Assembly (NCBI GenBank): GCA_012845835.1
Contig: JABAKD010000027.1
Span: forward strand, 12,148,487-12,212,486
DNA length: 64,000 bases
Direction: 5' to 3'
From: Undaria pinnatifida
Taxonomy: Eukaryota > Sar > Phaeophyceae > Laminariales > Alariaceae
The notes beneath the pieces were generated by a model that was not told the DNA's origin, made no database searches, and saw nothing but the letters and a program-made list of their open reading frames with translations. Shown here piece by piece: positions 1 to 9,908 of the stretch. How positions within the stretch are numbered: the stretch's first letter is position 1; every line of letters starts with the position of its first letter. A program made the translations under genes and the position numbers.

Positions 1-566
1 TGTCATAGCAGGACGACACCCCCGGAACCGGTGGCGATCAACGCGAGGTGTGGGAAGACCTAGAATCAACGTACACCATAACTGCACCCGCGAGACTGTC
101 CGCGCCAAGAGTACGGAACTGGCCGTCAACGCCATAAGTTAAGACAAGGCCAACATGGTCTTCTTTGTGGATGTAAGATATGACCAGCGACGAGGGAGGC
201 GACGGGGGATCCAATGAATGGCCGGCGTTCAAATATTATAGAATGTCCTCGTCTAAGGCTTTTCGCCGGTGGTGTACCAGCACATTTGATATGATGGCCC
301 GTAGTAACCTGACCTTTCACCCGTCCCATTTCCAGGCGACCATACGTCACTAGTATCTAGACAACTTGTCCCGCTGGAACACGACGCGGCGAATATCGCC
401 GACCATCCATCGCTACGCTCACGGAGTTGATGGTTCTGCAGTTGTCCCGTGCCAGCTTGGGTATGGACAAGCAGGTTAACACGAACAACCGTGCAAAAGG
501 CGAGACCGCATCCACGGTCGGCGCTGAAAAACCTTGATTATCCATGCATGCGTCCACGACTCATAA
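1..566. other. No recognised feature
   Basis: Nothing here could be assigned. A minus-strand open stretch at 38-232 reads as a mixed hydrophilic peptide without a motif I recognise, and no splice signals or repeats stand out. Confidence 0.4.
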
Positions 567-899
567 AGACTTGGGCTGAATGTTTTCAGAAAGGAGCACC
601 GCGTCATCGAAGGGCAAAAATGTCAATATTTCTATACGATCAAGTGCACCTCTCGTGTCTACGGTCACGAGAAGCCGGACTCCAACTTCGATAACGACTC
701 CGGTGGCGTTTTTAGCAGCGGATGGCTCCAACTGACGTACGGTTTGGTCAAGGGCAACGGAATGACTTTCCTAATGCATGGCGGCGCCACGTATTAGCGC
801 ATTGACAACAAGCTGATCCCTCTCCTGAACGGCGGCATGACCGAAAACGTGTTGTTGGATGTACCGAAGACAACCGTGACCTACGGTATAAAAAGGTGA
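567..899 (+). pseudogene. Decayed coding remnant, unknown family
   Basis: One frame runs from just after a stop at 564-566 to a stop at 897-899 and reads like protein rather than noise, with phrases such as GWLQLTYGLVKGNGMTFLMH. It is broken by a TAG at 795-797, after which the same frame continues with plausible sequence (RIDNKLIPLLNGGMTENVLL). The stop could come from a CAG glutamine codon by one C-to-T change. No start codon is evident, so this is probably an internal or 3' fragment. I do not recognise the family. It may belong to a mobile element or to an old host exon. Confidence 0.3.
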
Positions 900-1149
900 C
901 GTGTAACTACTACCTGCAACCTCTACAACACCCCCGTTCAACAAAAGCCGAGTGCGATTTTCGGCTTTATCGCTCCGGGCTTTGCGTCACATATCTTCTC
1001 TGCGGTCGCATAAATAATGGGAAGGGTTGGTATCATCCCAGGATAGGGCGTTGAACTTTTTAGGCTTTAGGCCAAACGTTTCTGACCGATCTGACCGGTT
1101 GAGCTCCCCAAGTGTGGGGCTATTGGTTACTTTGATAACTTCGCGACTA

Positions 1150-1310
1150 TGTTTGCTTTACGCCTAGCGCATAGAAATGTCGGTCGGGTTGCGCGAACGA
1201 ATGTCTTCGAAGTCATGTGTCGGGTGAGATAGTAGGATCCTCATGCTAGGAGCTCAGACACCTCTACTGCACCCCTGGCGTGGGATGGCTCGTGTGCTGC
1301 CAACCTCGGG
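1150..1310. repeat. Diverged dispersed repeat (partner at 59.55-59.73 kb)
   Basis: The segment shares GGGTTGCGCG, CTTCGAAGT, TCGGGTGAGATA, GAGCTC and CACCCC..GCGTGGGAT in the same order with 59550-59730, with gaps between. Both lie on the plus strand. This is an old, diverged copy pair of an unnamed element. Confidence 0.5.
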
Positions 1311-1811
1311 AATGATGTCCCTCATCTGCTGAAATGTGACGTTGTGGGGGCACTGAAAACATCTAGAGGGGGACTTGCATATGTGCCTTCGAAATGGAGT
1401 TTGGCACTGGCGTCGTCCGCCATTGTCATCACGCCGCAAGTAAAACGCCGATGGGATCTTCGTGGCAGCATCGGTTGGCATCGGTGGAACATCGTAGCTT
1501 GGCAAGGGCTTGAGGCCGCCAGAGCACAGTCGCCCGCGGTTTTTGGACCACCGGCGCGCCATCACTTGGGTCACTGGAACATCACCGTACGAGGCCGTTG
1601 AAGCATCGCCACCTGGCATCGCTGCAGCATCCCCATGTGGAGCAGACAGGTCGATACCACCTGAAACGCCTGTGGGCTCTGACGCTCCTCGTGACCAGCG
1701 CTTGAATAATGCTTTACCAAGACGCAGCGCAAACAACGAGGACACCTGATCCGGTGCCTTCGTCCACCGTGAACTGGAGGAGGCTGACGCGGTCAAGTTA
1801 GGGACAATCAA
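1254..1811 (-). CDS. Hypothetical open reading frame, 185 codons
   Basis: A long open frame encodes a Ser/Gly/Asp-rich protein with a short quasi-repeat (APHGDAAAMPGGDAS, then STASYGDVPVTQ) followed by an Arg-rich half and a single CFQCPHN motif that is too short to call a zinc finger. It overlaps the diverged repeat at 1150-1310 at its 3' end, so part of it is transposon-derived. No homologue comes to mind. The length is unusual for this DNA, but coding status is unproven. Confidence 0.2.
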   Translation of the reverse strand: MIVPNLTASASSSSRWTKAPDQVSSLFALRLGKALFKRWSRGASEPTGVSGGIDLSAPHGDAAAMPGGDASTASYGDVPVTQVMARRWSKNRGRLCSGGLKPLPSYDVPPMPTDAATKIPSAFYLRRDDNGGRRQCQTPFRRHICKSPSRCFQCPHNVTFQQMRDIIPEVGSTRAIPRQGCSRGV

Positions 1812-2990
1812 AATGCAGTCTCGCGACAGTGCCTTTGGTGTGTGGGCTCGGCGATAAGGAATAATCTGGGATACTTAAGGCCTTCGTGTACACTGGCACA
1901 TCTTTCTCAGGCCTCCCGCTGTTTGCAGATGTATTGGTAGGTTTGGGGCAAAAAAAAAGATATATTGACCGGACCAATCAACCATAGACGCGTAGCAGGT
2001 GGGGATCGCTTTCAGAGAAGGAGGCTACCTTCGTCCCTAGCGTTCAGGATGGGCTCCGGGTGCTAGTCCTGCAATAAAAAATATGGGCCAAAGCACATGG
2101 CATCTATCTCTAAAGATGAGGCCGAACCACCGGAAGCGTGAAATGACCACATAATTTGACACACGCTACAGTAAAGGTGCATATTTTCTTTCTGGGGTTC
2201 CTCAGAGCTCCATACCTCACCTTACACCATATTTGGTAAACTGAAAAGCCAACCTGATGACCAAACCCATGGCCTAGGTATTGACAAAATTGAAAACCAA
2301 GAATGACATTCCGACGACTTCGGCATAAGGAGATTCGCCATCGAACAAAGAGACGCGTGCTACGATAGAGGTAGCCCTTTTTGGATTTTTGGCTCTGAAT
2401 GGCGGGACTCCTTAACCTGAAACCATCAGAATGCCCTTCTCGTTTTTCGATAAGTTTTTGATATAAACCTAGGCCAATGAGTTTGTTCATCGGCTTGCAC
2501 TTCCAGTCAAAGAAGACAGTTTTTTTTGTGAGGCATAGAGCTCCTCACGTGAAGAGCATCACAAATTATATGAAGTACTCCTGCCGCAGCATGTGTCCAG
2601 GTTTGATTTCCCCCCATACGTACTGCATCTATCGTGTAGCATGCGTCACTATTGGATAGGTGCAGGGGGTTGCACGTTGTCTCTATCCGGTACGAGTATG
2701 GAGGTGGCCTGCTGATGATTTTCGTTTGTCTGAAACATATGTTCCTAAGTAAACTATGCAATCACGGAAGTACTATTGGTACGTATATATGGTAGCGCGT
2801 GTGGTTGTTTCCTACACGCCATGCCCACCTTCTCCGTGGAAATTCCCTCTGTTGTTTGCGATTAGGAGTTTGTAACAGGTTGAAGCCAGTGTTTGGTATA
2901 GGCCCAATACAGCCCAAGGTTTAGTATTCTATTCAATCATTCAACTCTGCTGCTACCACCAAGAGTTTCTAGACAACTATAGCGCATCTT
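1812..2990. other. No recognised gene
   Basis: Apart from the dispersed repeat at 2351-2445, nothing is supported. A minus-strand frame at 2110-2490 is open for 126 codons but overlaps that repeat and has no domain I recognise. Confidence 0.4.
2351..2445. repeat. Dispersed repeat (partner at 30410-30510)
   Basis: GACGCGTGCTACGATA, a GTAGC block, CTGAATGGCGGGA, a TCCTTA block and GAATGC appear in the same order and spacing at 30.41-30.51 kb on the same strand. The two copies are roughly three-quarters identical by eye. Confidence 0.55.
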
Positions 2991-3299
2991 ATGACAACAA
3001 GAGCCAGTACTCTACCGAGTCGCAGATCAAAAGCATGCTCGTCTTGGCAAATTCGGCCTTCGTCTGAGCTGAAACTAACTGCCGGCCTCGCTATAGCGTG
3101 CTGTGGAAGTACAGAGACCAAGTTGTTTGCGCCAAACATCTTGATTGGGGGAAGTTGCGAATACGACACGAACGATTGCCGAAGGGCATGGTATCCGGGG
3201 GTGCTGGAAGATGGCAAACGATTCTCGGCAAAGCAAGAGAAGGAACTGACTGTCTGCCTGGCACACGACCTCCAGAGATTCGACCTCCACGCGGAATGA
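2991..3299 (+). CDS. Hypothetical open reading frame, 102 codons
   Basis: This ATG-started frame ends in a plausible globular stretch (for example EDGKRFSAKQEKELTVCLAH). It has no signal peptide or transmembrane segment. A tRNA-like SINE piece begins just downstream at about 3345, so the frame may be part of older SINE-flanking DNA. I do not recognise the product, and splice signals are not obvious. Confidence 0.2.
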   Translation: MTTRASTLPSRRSKACSSWQIRPSSELKLTAGLAIACCGSTETKLFAPNILIGGSCEYDTNDCRRAWYPGVLEDGKRFSAKQEKELTVCLAHDLQRFDLHAE

Positions 3300-3344
3300 C
3301 AAAAATCAAACCAACTACTGTAGTTCGTAAAAGTGTAAATCATG

Positions 3345-3430
3345 CTGTTGGTTGACAAGTTTCGAGAAGAGAAATGAGGGTACCTACTGTCAACAGAGGA
3401 TGAGTCGTGGGTTCGATTCTCGCCGCCTTC
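3345..3430 (+). repeat. tRNA-derived SINE fragment, T-arm half
   Basis: GTCGTGGGTTCGATTCTC at about 3404-3421 is a textbook RNA polymerase III box B/T-arm. The upstream 60 bases do not fold into a proper tRNA acceptor or D arm, so this is a degenerate SINE head and not a tRNA gene. Confidence 0.5.
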
Positions 3431-3445
3431 ATATTGGTTCTTTTC

Positions 3446-3632
3446 GAACATGCGCGCTGGAGACGCTTTGAAAGGTTGTGGAAGTATGCTCCTGCATACT
3501 ACTACTGTAGTACGCGGCGAGGGGAGAACCCCGGAGATCCCGATAACGGCGTCGACGAGAATCAATTAACGAGCGCTAGAACATATTTTGTTGGCTACAC
3601 AACACCACCCACTCAGCTACTTAGTCACGTGA
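3446..3632 (-). repeat. SINE-A copy 1
   Basis: Read on the minus strand from 3632, the copy starts with CACGTGACTAAGTAGC and GAGTGGGTGG (box A-like). It then has GATTCTCGTCGAC (box B region), GGGATCTCC.GGGGTTC.TCCCCTCGCC, ACTAC.GTAGTA and CGTCTCCAGCGCGCA. The same blocks in the same order make up the copy at 20.84-21.03 kb. It abuts the plus-strand copy at 3625, so the two heads share one CACGTG. Confidence 0.6.
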
Positions 3633-3725
3633 TTTGGTGATCAAACGGATAGTGTTATAAAACTAGCATGTGTGTGTCGTGGGTTCGAATCTCACTGACT
3701 TCATTCTTGTGTTTTCCTAGACATT
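3625..3725 (+). repeat. SINE-A-like head, plus strand
   Basis: From the shared CACGTG at 3626-3631, a tRNA-like segment runs to a perfect box B (GGTTCGAATC, 3682-3691), about 55 bases after a box A-like GTGATCAAACGGATAGTG. It faces copy 1 head to head. Confidence 0.5.
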
Positions 3726-3726
3726 A

Positions 3727-3848
3727 ATATGGGGCGAGGGGAGAGCCTCCGATATTCCTTATACGAAGTCAGCGAGAATCGATTAATGAACTCAAAAAGA
3801 TATACATTTTGTTGGTTATATTGCACTAGCCACTGAGTCACGTGACTA
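3727..3848 (-). repeat. SINE-A copy 2
   Basis: On the minus strand it begins GTCACGTGACTCAGTGGC, continues with AACCAACAAAATGTATAT, and reaches ATCGATTCTCGCTGACTTCG and GGCTCTCCCCTCGCCCC. This is the same block order as the other SINE-A copies. The 3' body after the TCCCCTCGCC block is missing. Confidence 0.6.
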
Positions 3849-3880
3849 AGTAGCTCAGTGGGTAGTGCAATAAAACCAAC
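3811..3880. repeat. 70-bp palindrome at SINE-A 5' ends
   Basis: GTTGGTTATATTGCACTAGCC is mirrored by GGGTAGTGCAATAAAACCAA around a central TCACGTGA, with only a few mismatches. The two arms are the 5' ends of oppositely oriented SINE heads joined at GTCACGTGAC. Confidence 0.7.
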
Positions 3881-3884
3881 GGGG

Positions 3885-5668
3885 GGTGATTAGGGGAAAG
3901 TAGTAGGACGGCACTAGAATAACAGCAGGCAGACGGCCATGGCAATTGCCCAAGGGAGGGTTGAGAGCGTGTAGTAATTGAAGAAATAGTGATCGCTGAC
4001 AGAGTGGACGTGAGGCTCCGACCGTTATCGGCTGTACATTGACGCGCTATAGGCGCAACCCCGGCATGGATGGCCGTGATTGGGCTATGCATGCCTTCGT
4101 GTTTGTCTCTATGTTTCAGTGTCCTTGTCTTTATCAATCGCATACTCGTCTGATCAGTTTGTGTCCATGTTGGACACCCCTTGCATCTTCTTCTCGTCAC
4201 ATTTGCGGGCCTGGGTCCATATCTCAGAGCATGCTTGTCTTCAGCGGCCCGCCCACTGGTGTTTATCGAGCGCGGTGAACTGAAGATTTGGTTAAGAGGA
4301 GCATGTGAACGGTACAATGTCGAGTGAGAGTCGTGCCTACCCCTCAGCCCCGTCGTCGTTTCATTGGATGAAATGAATACCGTCATTGTATGTCTGTAGT
4401 GCGCGTTGACGATAGTGCCGTCTATCCTCCAGATTTGTACTCCGTATGTTTATGGGGCTTGCTTGTCAGAGAACGTTTGGGTTTGGGTCCATTCTCTGTT
4501 GTTTTTCGTTCAATACTGCCTCTTATGCGACAGCGGGCTGGCTTGCCGTACTGAAGTAATGAGGATGTATTCCTGAACATGTTTACCTTTCTGAACAAGC
4601 TGCCATGGATGTAATAACCTGCAGCTCTATGCCCCACGCGGTCACGCAGTGATTTGGCGTACCACCTTGTCTTCGAATCGACACTGGTACTCCACCGTAC
4701 AAAGAACGAGGCGCGCGCATCGGTGTCGAGGGCGAAATTGAAATTTTGCACCGATATTTCTCGCGACATTTGTGGCCACCAAAGCACGTACTTGGTGCCG
4801 CTATAGCGGCCTACCATTCTAAATATTGCCAGAAATCTTAGCACAAGATGGACGATAAAATGGATCAAACCAGCTTCCCAGCTGCTTCTCCTTCTGTTGA
4901 CATATTTTCCACTAACATGAACTGTGCCAGTCGTGTACGCTACCACCCACTGTCACGTACAACTCCTATACTACCAGCAATCCCTAAACACGAGCTGAAG
5001 ACCAACACGCTCACCTGCACTTGGAAGAATTGAAAGGGTGAGCGGGAAGGTTGACGCCATGCACAACCCAAACAGTCCCACCCCTAGCGCGGCCCATGCA
5101 AAACTGACCTGTTATGCGGTGGTGTAGAGGAAAGAGGGCAAATTCGGATCCCATTAACGGCGCATTCGCGCCCGCACACTCATCGGCACAGTTGCACAAT
5201 AATCGAAGAGGCCAAGAGTCCTCGCGACGGGCACGGCAGCGACCACATTTCAATACCGGACGTGGGAAGGAGGGGAGCGGGGACAATCTAGACGCTCCTC
5301 CAAAATATAAAGTTGGTTGATTTCACATCGGCGGCTGATGTTGTGCTTCTTTCTTACTTTTTCATCTTGAAGAATTCCAGCTGCCTACCTATTCTTATCC
5401 GCCGTTGGGACTCGTGACCAGGATGGCACGTCATCACATTTGACCTGCACTGGCCGCTACCGCTTTCGGTGCTTCTTGACGCTCTATCGAATAACGTAGC
5501 AGTGTTGGCTTGGATATGCGCTTCTCTTCCGGTCGGTCGTTATCCGAGTATCGGTTTATCATCGGTTGAGCCTATCGGGTAAAACGAGGCTATTCCTGTA
5601 CTTCGCGTGTGTTTGCCCATTCCTTGAAATATACAGTGTATTGCGATACGAGCACTCCTATCGCTGAC
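3885..5668. other. No gene identified; downstream side of the MFS gene
   Basis: Minus-strand frames at 3838-4386 and 4422-4946 are open (182 and 174 codons) but neither shows transmembrane periodicity or a motif I know. The missing 3' exons of the transporter at 5.7-8.0 kb were looked for here and not found. Confidence 0.35.
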
Positions 5669-5804
5669 CTTTCCAGCTATTAGCAGCAGGATAGACGACA
5701 GTAGACTGCCAAGCAGGTTAGCCCTGACGAGGAATTCCGTCGAAAATCGGACGGCCAGGGGTACTGCCAGCAGCCTCCCCACCGTGAGGCCACCCCAGAA
5801 TAGG
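5669..5804 (-). CDS. MFS transporter exon with TM8-TM9
   Basis: A good pyrimidine tract leads to CGCCAG at 5810-5805. The first base C joins the AG of the previous exon to make Ser, giving ASLFWGGLTVGRLLAVPLA. TM9 follows (LLGSLLSSILLLIAGK). The exon ends in phase 0 before GTCAGC (GT at 5668-5667). Confidence 0.7.
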
Positions 5805-7977
5805 CTGGCGCGGAGCAACAGAAGGAATGAGCGCATTAGCAAGGAGGTGTTGGGGACTCGCATTAGGCATGAGCCGTCCCAAGGCCGTAGATTGCGTGTC
5901 CAGTGGAGCAGTTCGTCCGCTTTGAAAGTCATCCCACGACAGGAGTGCAGCAGAAGTTTTCGAGCTCCTAACAGGAGGAGGAGGTGAATATCAACATCGC
6001 CCAAAACAAGACTTCCAAGACAGTCCTTCGCGCAACCAGACGAGCATTGATATGAGCTAGTCCTAAACCTAGTGTATTGTCAAAAACGTAATATTTACAG
6101 ATAGTTCCACACCTGAGGATCCTACCCGTTCAGATCGGTCAGAAACGATTGGCTCAAACGGTGCAACCCCTACTACCATTGGATGACTCTTAGTTCCTAA
6201 ATCTACTACCGGTGGCGGCGTCACCCATTGACTTTTCCAGTGTGCTGTTTGTTTTTTGGAGGGGGTTGGCCAAACTTGAGGGAACGAGGTCATACTATGT
6301 AGTTGGCAGGTACGAGAGAGCAGAATAAGTTACAAGGACGACGGCACCGCAATTATTTTAGCCTAGCCGAAACGGTATAGCCGACGTCAAACCGCCGTCA
6401 ACTGACACATAACTCACAATAGCAAACACGAGGTTGTGCTCGGCAGTATTAACGTGACCGAAGCCCATGTCATCAGAAATATGAAGCCGCAACGAACGAC
6501 CCGCCCTTACAAATCCAGCGGTCCAACGATATCGAACTAGTTATGATGAGAGTGTATGCAGTATTTTCTTCCTGGTTCCCTCCGCACCTGGCCATGCGGA
6601 CAGCGCCCACCTCTCCAGACAATCCCTCTCGCAGCACAACAGTGGCAATCCACGCGCCAAACCCGACCTCGGCTCCGACGTAGAGAAACAAAATTAACGC
6701 TAGCATGACAATCAAGGCGATCGGCGGAATCTCCGTCTCTCCGTTTTTCGGCAGAAGAGCTGTTCTGTCATTCTGGCGGTTCGTTTGACGTGCCACAACG
6801 TCACGTGAGGTCTTCTTGATCTCAGCCGGGGGTGGTTCGTCCAGCCACATGCACTCTTCGCTCTCTCCCAGTTGCTGCGCGTGTGAACTATCACCATGGA
6901 TGTGCCCTGCCGATGCGCCCGGTGATGAAGCGCATTGATTGCCGTGCTCATCCGTCGAGCTACTTTTAACCGATAGCACGCCCGTTACAGATGATTCAGA
7001 AGTTAGATCTTCTTCCTGTTGACAGTCGGACTCTGTTGTGCCAACAATGCTGTCGTCTGAAGGCCGTCGCTGTGCTGCTGCTCAGTGGTTATTTCGGCCA
7101 GGAATAGACGGCGGAGTATAGTTTAGTTCAATGATAGAATAATAAGAAACGTGCAGGTCCGTTACTCCGTAAGTATATTGAGTTCCTTGGGCATATGCGT
7201 CTCATGCTCTGTTGGAACGTGTGTTTAGTGAGCATGAACGCCCAAAATCTTCCCTGTCTCGCACCATCCGATGTCGCCACTGACGCAACGCCGACATGGC
7301 TCGGCGCTACTGAAAGCGCACATTCTGGCTGCGACGTACGTTTTTCCGAGAATCGAGCGCATCTACTACAACTGCGTCGTAGAGGGTGTAGAACCGCGAT
7401 TGGCTTGTCTCGAACGTCCTGCAGGCAAACCAGAAGCGTTCCTGAATGGTCACTAATGCAAAGGTAAACAAGACGCGGGTGCACTCTACGCCAGAACCGA
7501 TATCGGATGCCGACAAGGGCAACGTTAACTCCTTTTCACAGGTGCAGTAGCAGTATCCTGCACCATCAACGTGTCGTTTTCAACCTACACGAATCACGAT
7601 GGCCCGCCTTCCCAATTAACATGCCTTCCTGATACCACCTCCCCATATGATTCGTGCAGTTGTCCGTATGTTTCACGTGTGAATCACGCTACTGAGGCTC
7701 ACACCTTACCTTCCATCAAATCCGGGTAACTTCCGGATGTCGAAACGCTGTCTGTCGAACACGTCGTTCCGTCCGATTCCTCTAGGAGAATGATTTGTCC
7801 ACTTTCTCGCGAAGGCCAGCCTCTGGTGTCACTGCCGGGGCCGTCGTCGGCCACAAAGCAAGCCATAGACGCCGGAATTGCGAGGAGACCAAACGCTACA
7901 AAGACCTTCCGGTACCCGAGCTCACCCACGGCGACAGGGGCCACGAGCGCTCCGATGCTGAAGCAAAAGTGCAACCC
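5669..7977 (-). CDS. Major facilitator superfamily transporter, partial, three exons
   Basis: Three minus-strand exons (7977-7710, 7056-6588, 5804-5669) splice in phase into a continuous MFS segment. The introns are 653 bp (7057-7709) and 783 bp (5805-6587). Exon order gives TM5-6, the long hydrophilic central loop, TM7 and TM8-9. The style of the helices (LHFCFSIGALVAPVAV, FLYVGAEVGFGAWIA, SLFWGGLTVGRLLAVPLA) recalls the MFSD4/Na-dependent glucose transporter branch of MFS; that assignment is from memory of family patterns. These are plasma-membrane or organelle solute carriers, and the substrate cannot be told. The N-terminal half and the last helices are not visible nearby. A TM1-2 exon of the same family lies on the same strand at 45.8-46.0 kb. 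Confidence 0.7.
6588..7056 (-). CDS. MFS transporter exon with central loop and TM7
   Basis: The acceptor CTTCAG is at 7062-7057. Its first two bases AC complete the codon started by the previous exon's final G, giving Asp. About 110 codons of hydrophilic Ser/Glu/Asp/Gln-rich loop follow, then the helix IALIVMLALILFLYVGAEV and GFGAWIATVVLREG. It ends GCCAG before the donor GTGCGG (GT at 6587-6586). Confidence 0.7.
7710..7977 (-). CDS. MFS transporter exon with TM5-TM6
   Basis: The acceptor AG is at 7979-7978, directly after an intron end made of (GAT)n. The exon opens with GLHFCFSIGALVAPVAVGEL and a second helix ending near IPASMACFV, then becomes acidic and serine-rich. It ends GAAG before a consensus GTAAGG donor (GT at 7709-7708), leaving one base of a codon. 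Confidence 0.7.
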
Positions 7978-7979
7978 CT

Positions 7980-8178
7980 GATCATCATCATCATCGTCGT
8001 AATCATCATCAGCATCATCATCATCATCATCGTCATCATCGTCGTCATCGTCATCGTTATTATCATCGCCATCATCATCGCCGCCGTCGTCATCATCGTC
8101 ATCGTCGTCATCATCATCATCGTCATCGTCATCATCACCACCGTCATCACCGTCGTCATCATCACATCATCAACATAG
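7980..8178. repeat. (ATC)n / (ATCGTC)n microsatellite
   Basis: About 195 bp of nearly pure ATC triplets with G interruptions. On the minus strand it forms the 3' end of the intron preceding the TM5 exon, in place of a pyrimidine tract. Confidence 0.95.
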
Positions 8179-9908
8179 GCGGTTAAGGTAAGAAACAAAA
8201 CAGAGGAGCCGATGACGGGCAGCGGATGGGCGTTCACTACGCTTTTGTATTCACCCCGTTGTAACTGCGGCCACATTTTGGTGGAAACTTACATGGAATT
8301 ACATGACCGAAGGGTCATGATTGCACCACATAAATTGATGCAAAGTTTGTGATGGCATCTGCCAACGAGAACGACGCTCGACTTACCTGTCATCAAACGC
8401 AGGCTTCATGTCCGCTTAGTCGCTTAAAGAGAGGCTTTGTTTTATATTCTTCGAAGTATCGTGTTGTTATTGTTTTCAGTGGCGATGGGGGGCATGTTCC
8501 ACAGCCATGGCACCAGAGCCGCGACATTTGCCGCTACTTCTCGTCTACTTAGTTCTGCCAGAAACCAAGAGTCCTCCTCCCCCCAACAAACTGGCCGGGG
8601 CTCTAACATACGCAGTCTCGGACGACCGAGGCCCCCAATGTAGCAAACCGATGACATACATCAAGTCCGAGGTCGGGTTGATAGTACGGTGTTCGACGCA
8701 ATACAGTACCTGGGCTTGACTTCCGTTGCCCCTGTCTTCCCAGTCTCTTTTATTTAACGAGATACAATACCCGCGTCCTATGGGTCATTGCGGGTGTATA
8801 CCGTGGAAGATTCTGAGGAGTTCCATCTACTTTCTCACTGGGTGGTCCTCTGACCTCGCTCCCGGCTGCCAGCGTAGTGGCTGCACCGATACGCAACAAG
8901 TGGAGAACGACTTCGCTGGGATCATCGTCTGCATTCGCTACCACCTGAGGAAGTGCCGCGAGAGCCTCCGTGTACCTCCAGACTCTAACGTCGAAACCGA
9001 ACCCATACGACAGCAAGGGGGCGCTTTCCGGCAATACCGATAAACCTGAAAGCAATTCCAGCCTGAGGGCAACGCCACCACCACCTGATTCTACCCCGGA
9101 ACGCACCCCCGAGATGCCGCCGCGTGTGTGCACCATAAACGACTCCTGTTAGGCCTGGTCATATTTATGACTTCGAAAACGAACCTCGATGCTAATAGCC
9201 TGGAGCCACTGCAATGAGCCCAACCTCTGCTCCTCCCGGTACAACGCTACGTCTCGCATTGTCAAGCAATGCACGGGGTGTAGCACGCCGGTCGACGAGT
9301 CGAAGATTTCGACTGACCTCGCTACACACAAATTTCCCAACGCGAAAGACATATAAAAAGCTCGGCCGCCGGAGTCCCACGAGGAAGTCTGGCCCTGTCC
9401 TCCCAACAGGACGTCCTACAAAATCGGCGGCGCGATCCCTGTGGCGACATGCGACCGTGTAGCCCCTTTCAACGCGAGGTTAATATACGGCGAAGTTGTG
9501 AGCAACTCTGTACGTCGACGCGATGTAAGTGTAACCTGGCCAATAAATTCCCCGCAATAGTATCAGCTTGATTACTCTCCAGTACACACCACGCCACGAA
9601 CCCGAGCAACTCCTGGATCTTCTCCGCATCAGAGGCCGCCGCATCAGAATACTCAACCTCCGCTATTAACGCTCCACAAGCGGTATAAGCCCGGAAGATT
9701 GACATTTAAGCCCGGTGGGACGATGGCGCAACCAACTTGCGGATGAGCTGGTTGCCAACACTCCTGATCATATCGAAACGTCCGCTGTATCCCTAATTTG
9801 CGCCCCCGTCGGGCATTGTTCTTGGACGTAAGAAGTATGCATCTCGCGCGGCCGCTTCCGTTTACCGTATGATCGGTCTCGACCCCACGAAGTAGCGGGG
9901 CCCGTCCC
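8179..9908. other. Region upstream of the MFS exons, genes unresolved
   Basis: A minus-strand fragment at about 8555-8500 reads NVAALVPWLW, which could be the end of TM4 of the transporter, but no donor fits it. A strong donor (ACAG then GTAAGTCGAG, minus strand, at about 8395-8383) follows a short frame MKPAFDD that could be a first exon. A minus-strand frame at 8750-9136 is open for 128 codons without recognised features. Confidence 0.3.

Noticed and set aside
3400-3424. Possible tRNA gene from a perfect T-arm
   Set aside because: The 5' half does not pair with the 3' acceptor strand, and the same head recurs as part of SINE copies. The same applies to box B sites at 3682, 34417, 35769 and 52557.
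2969-3565. Minus-strand frame of 198 codons containing GENRTHDSSS
   Set aside because: That peptide is the typical conceptual translation of the reverse complement of a tRNA T-arm, so the frame is a SINE artefact.
7795-8276. Poly-Ile/Val and poly-Met/Thr frames
   Set aside because: They are translations of the (ATC)n microsatellite.
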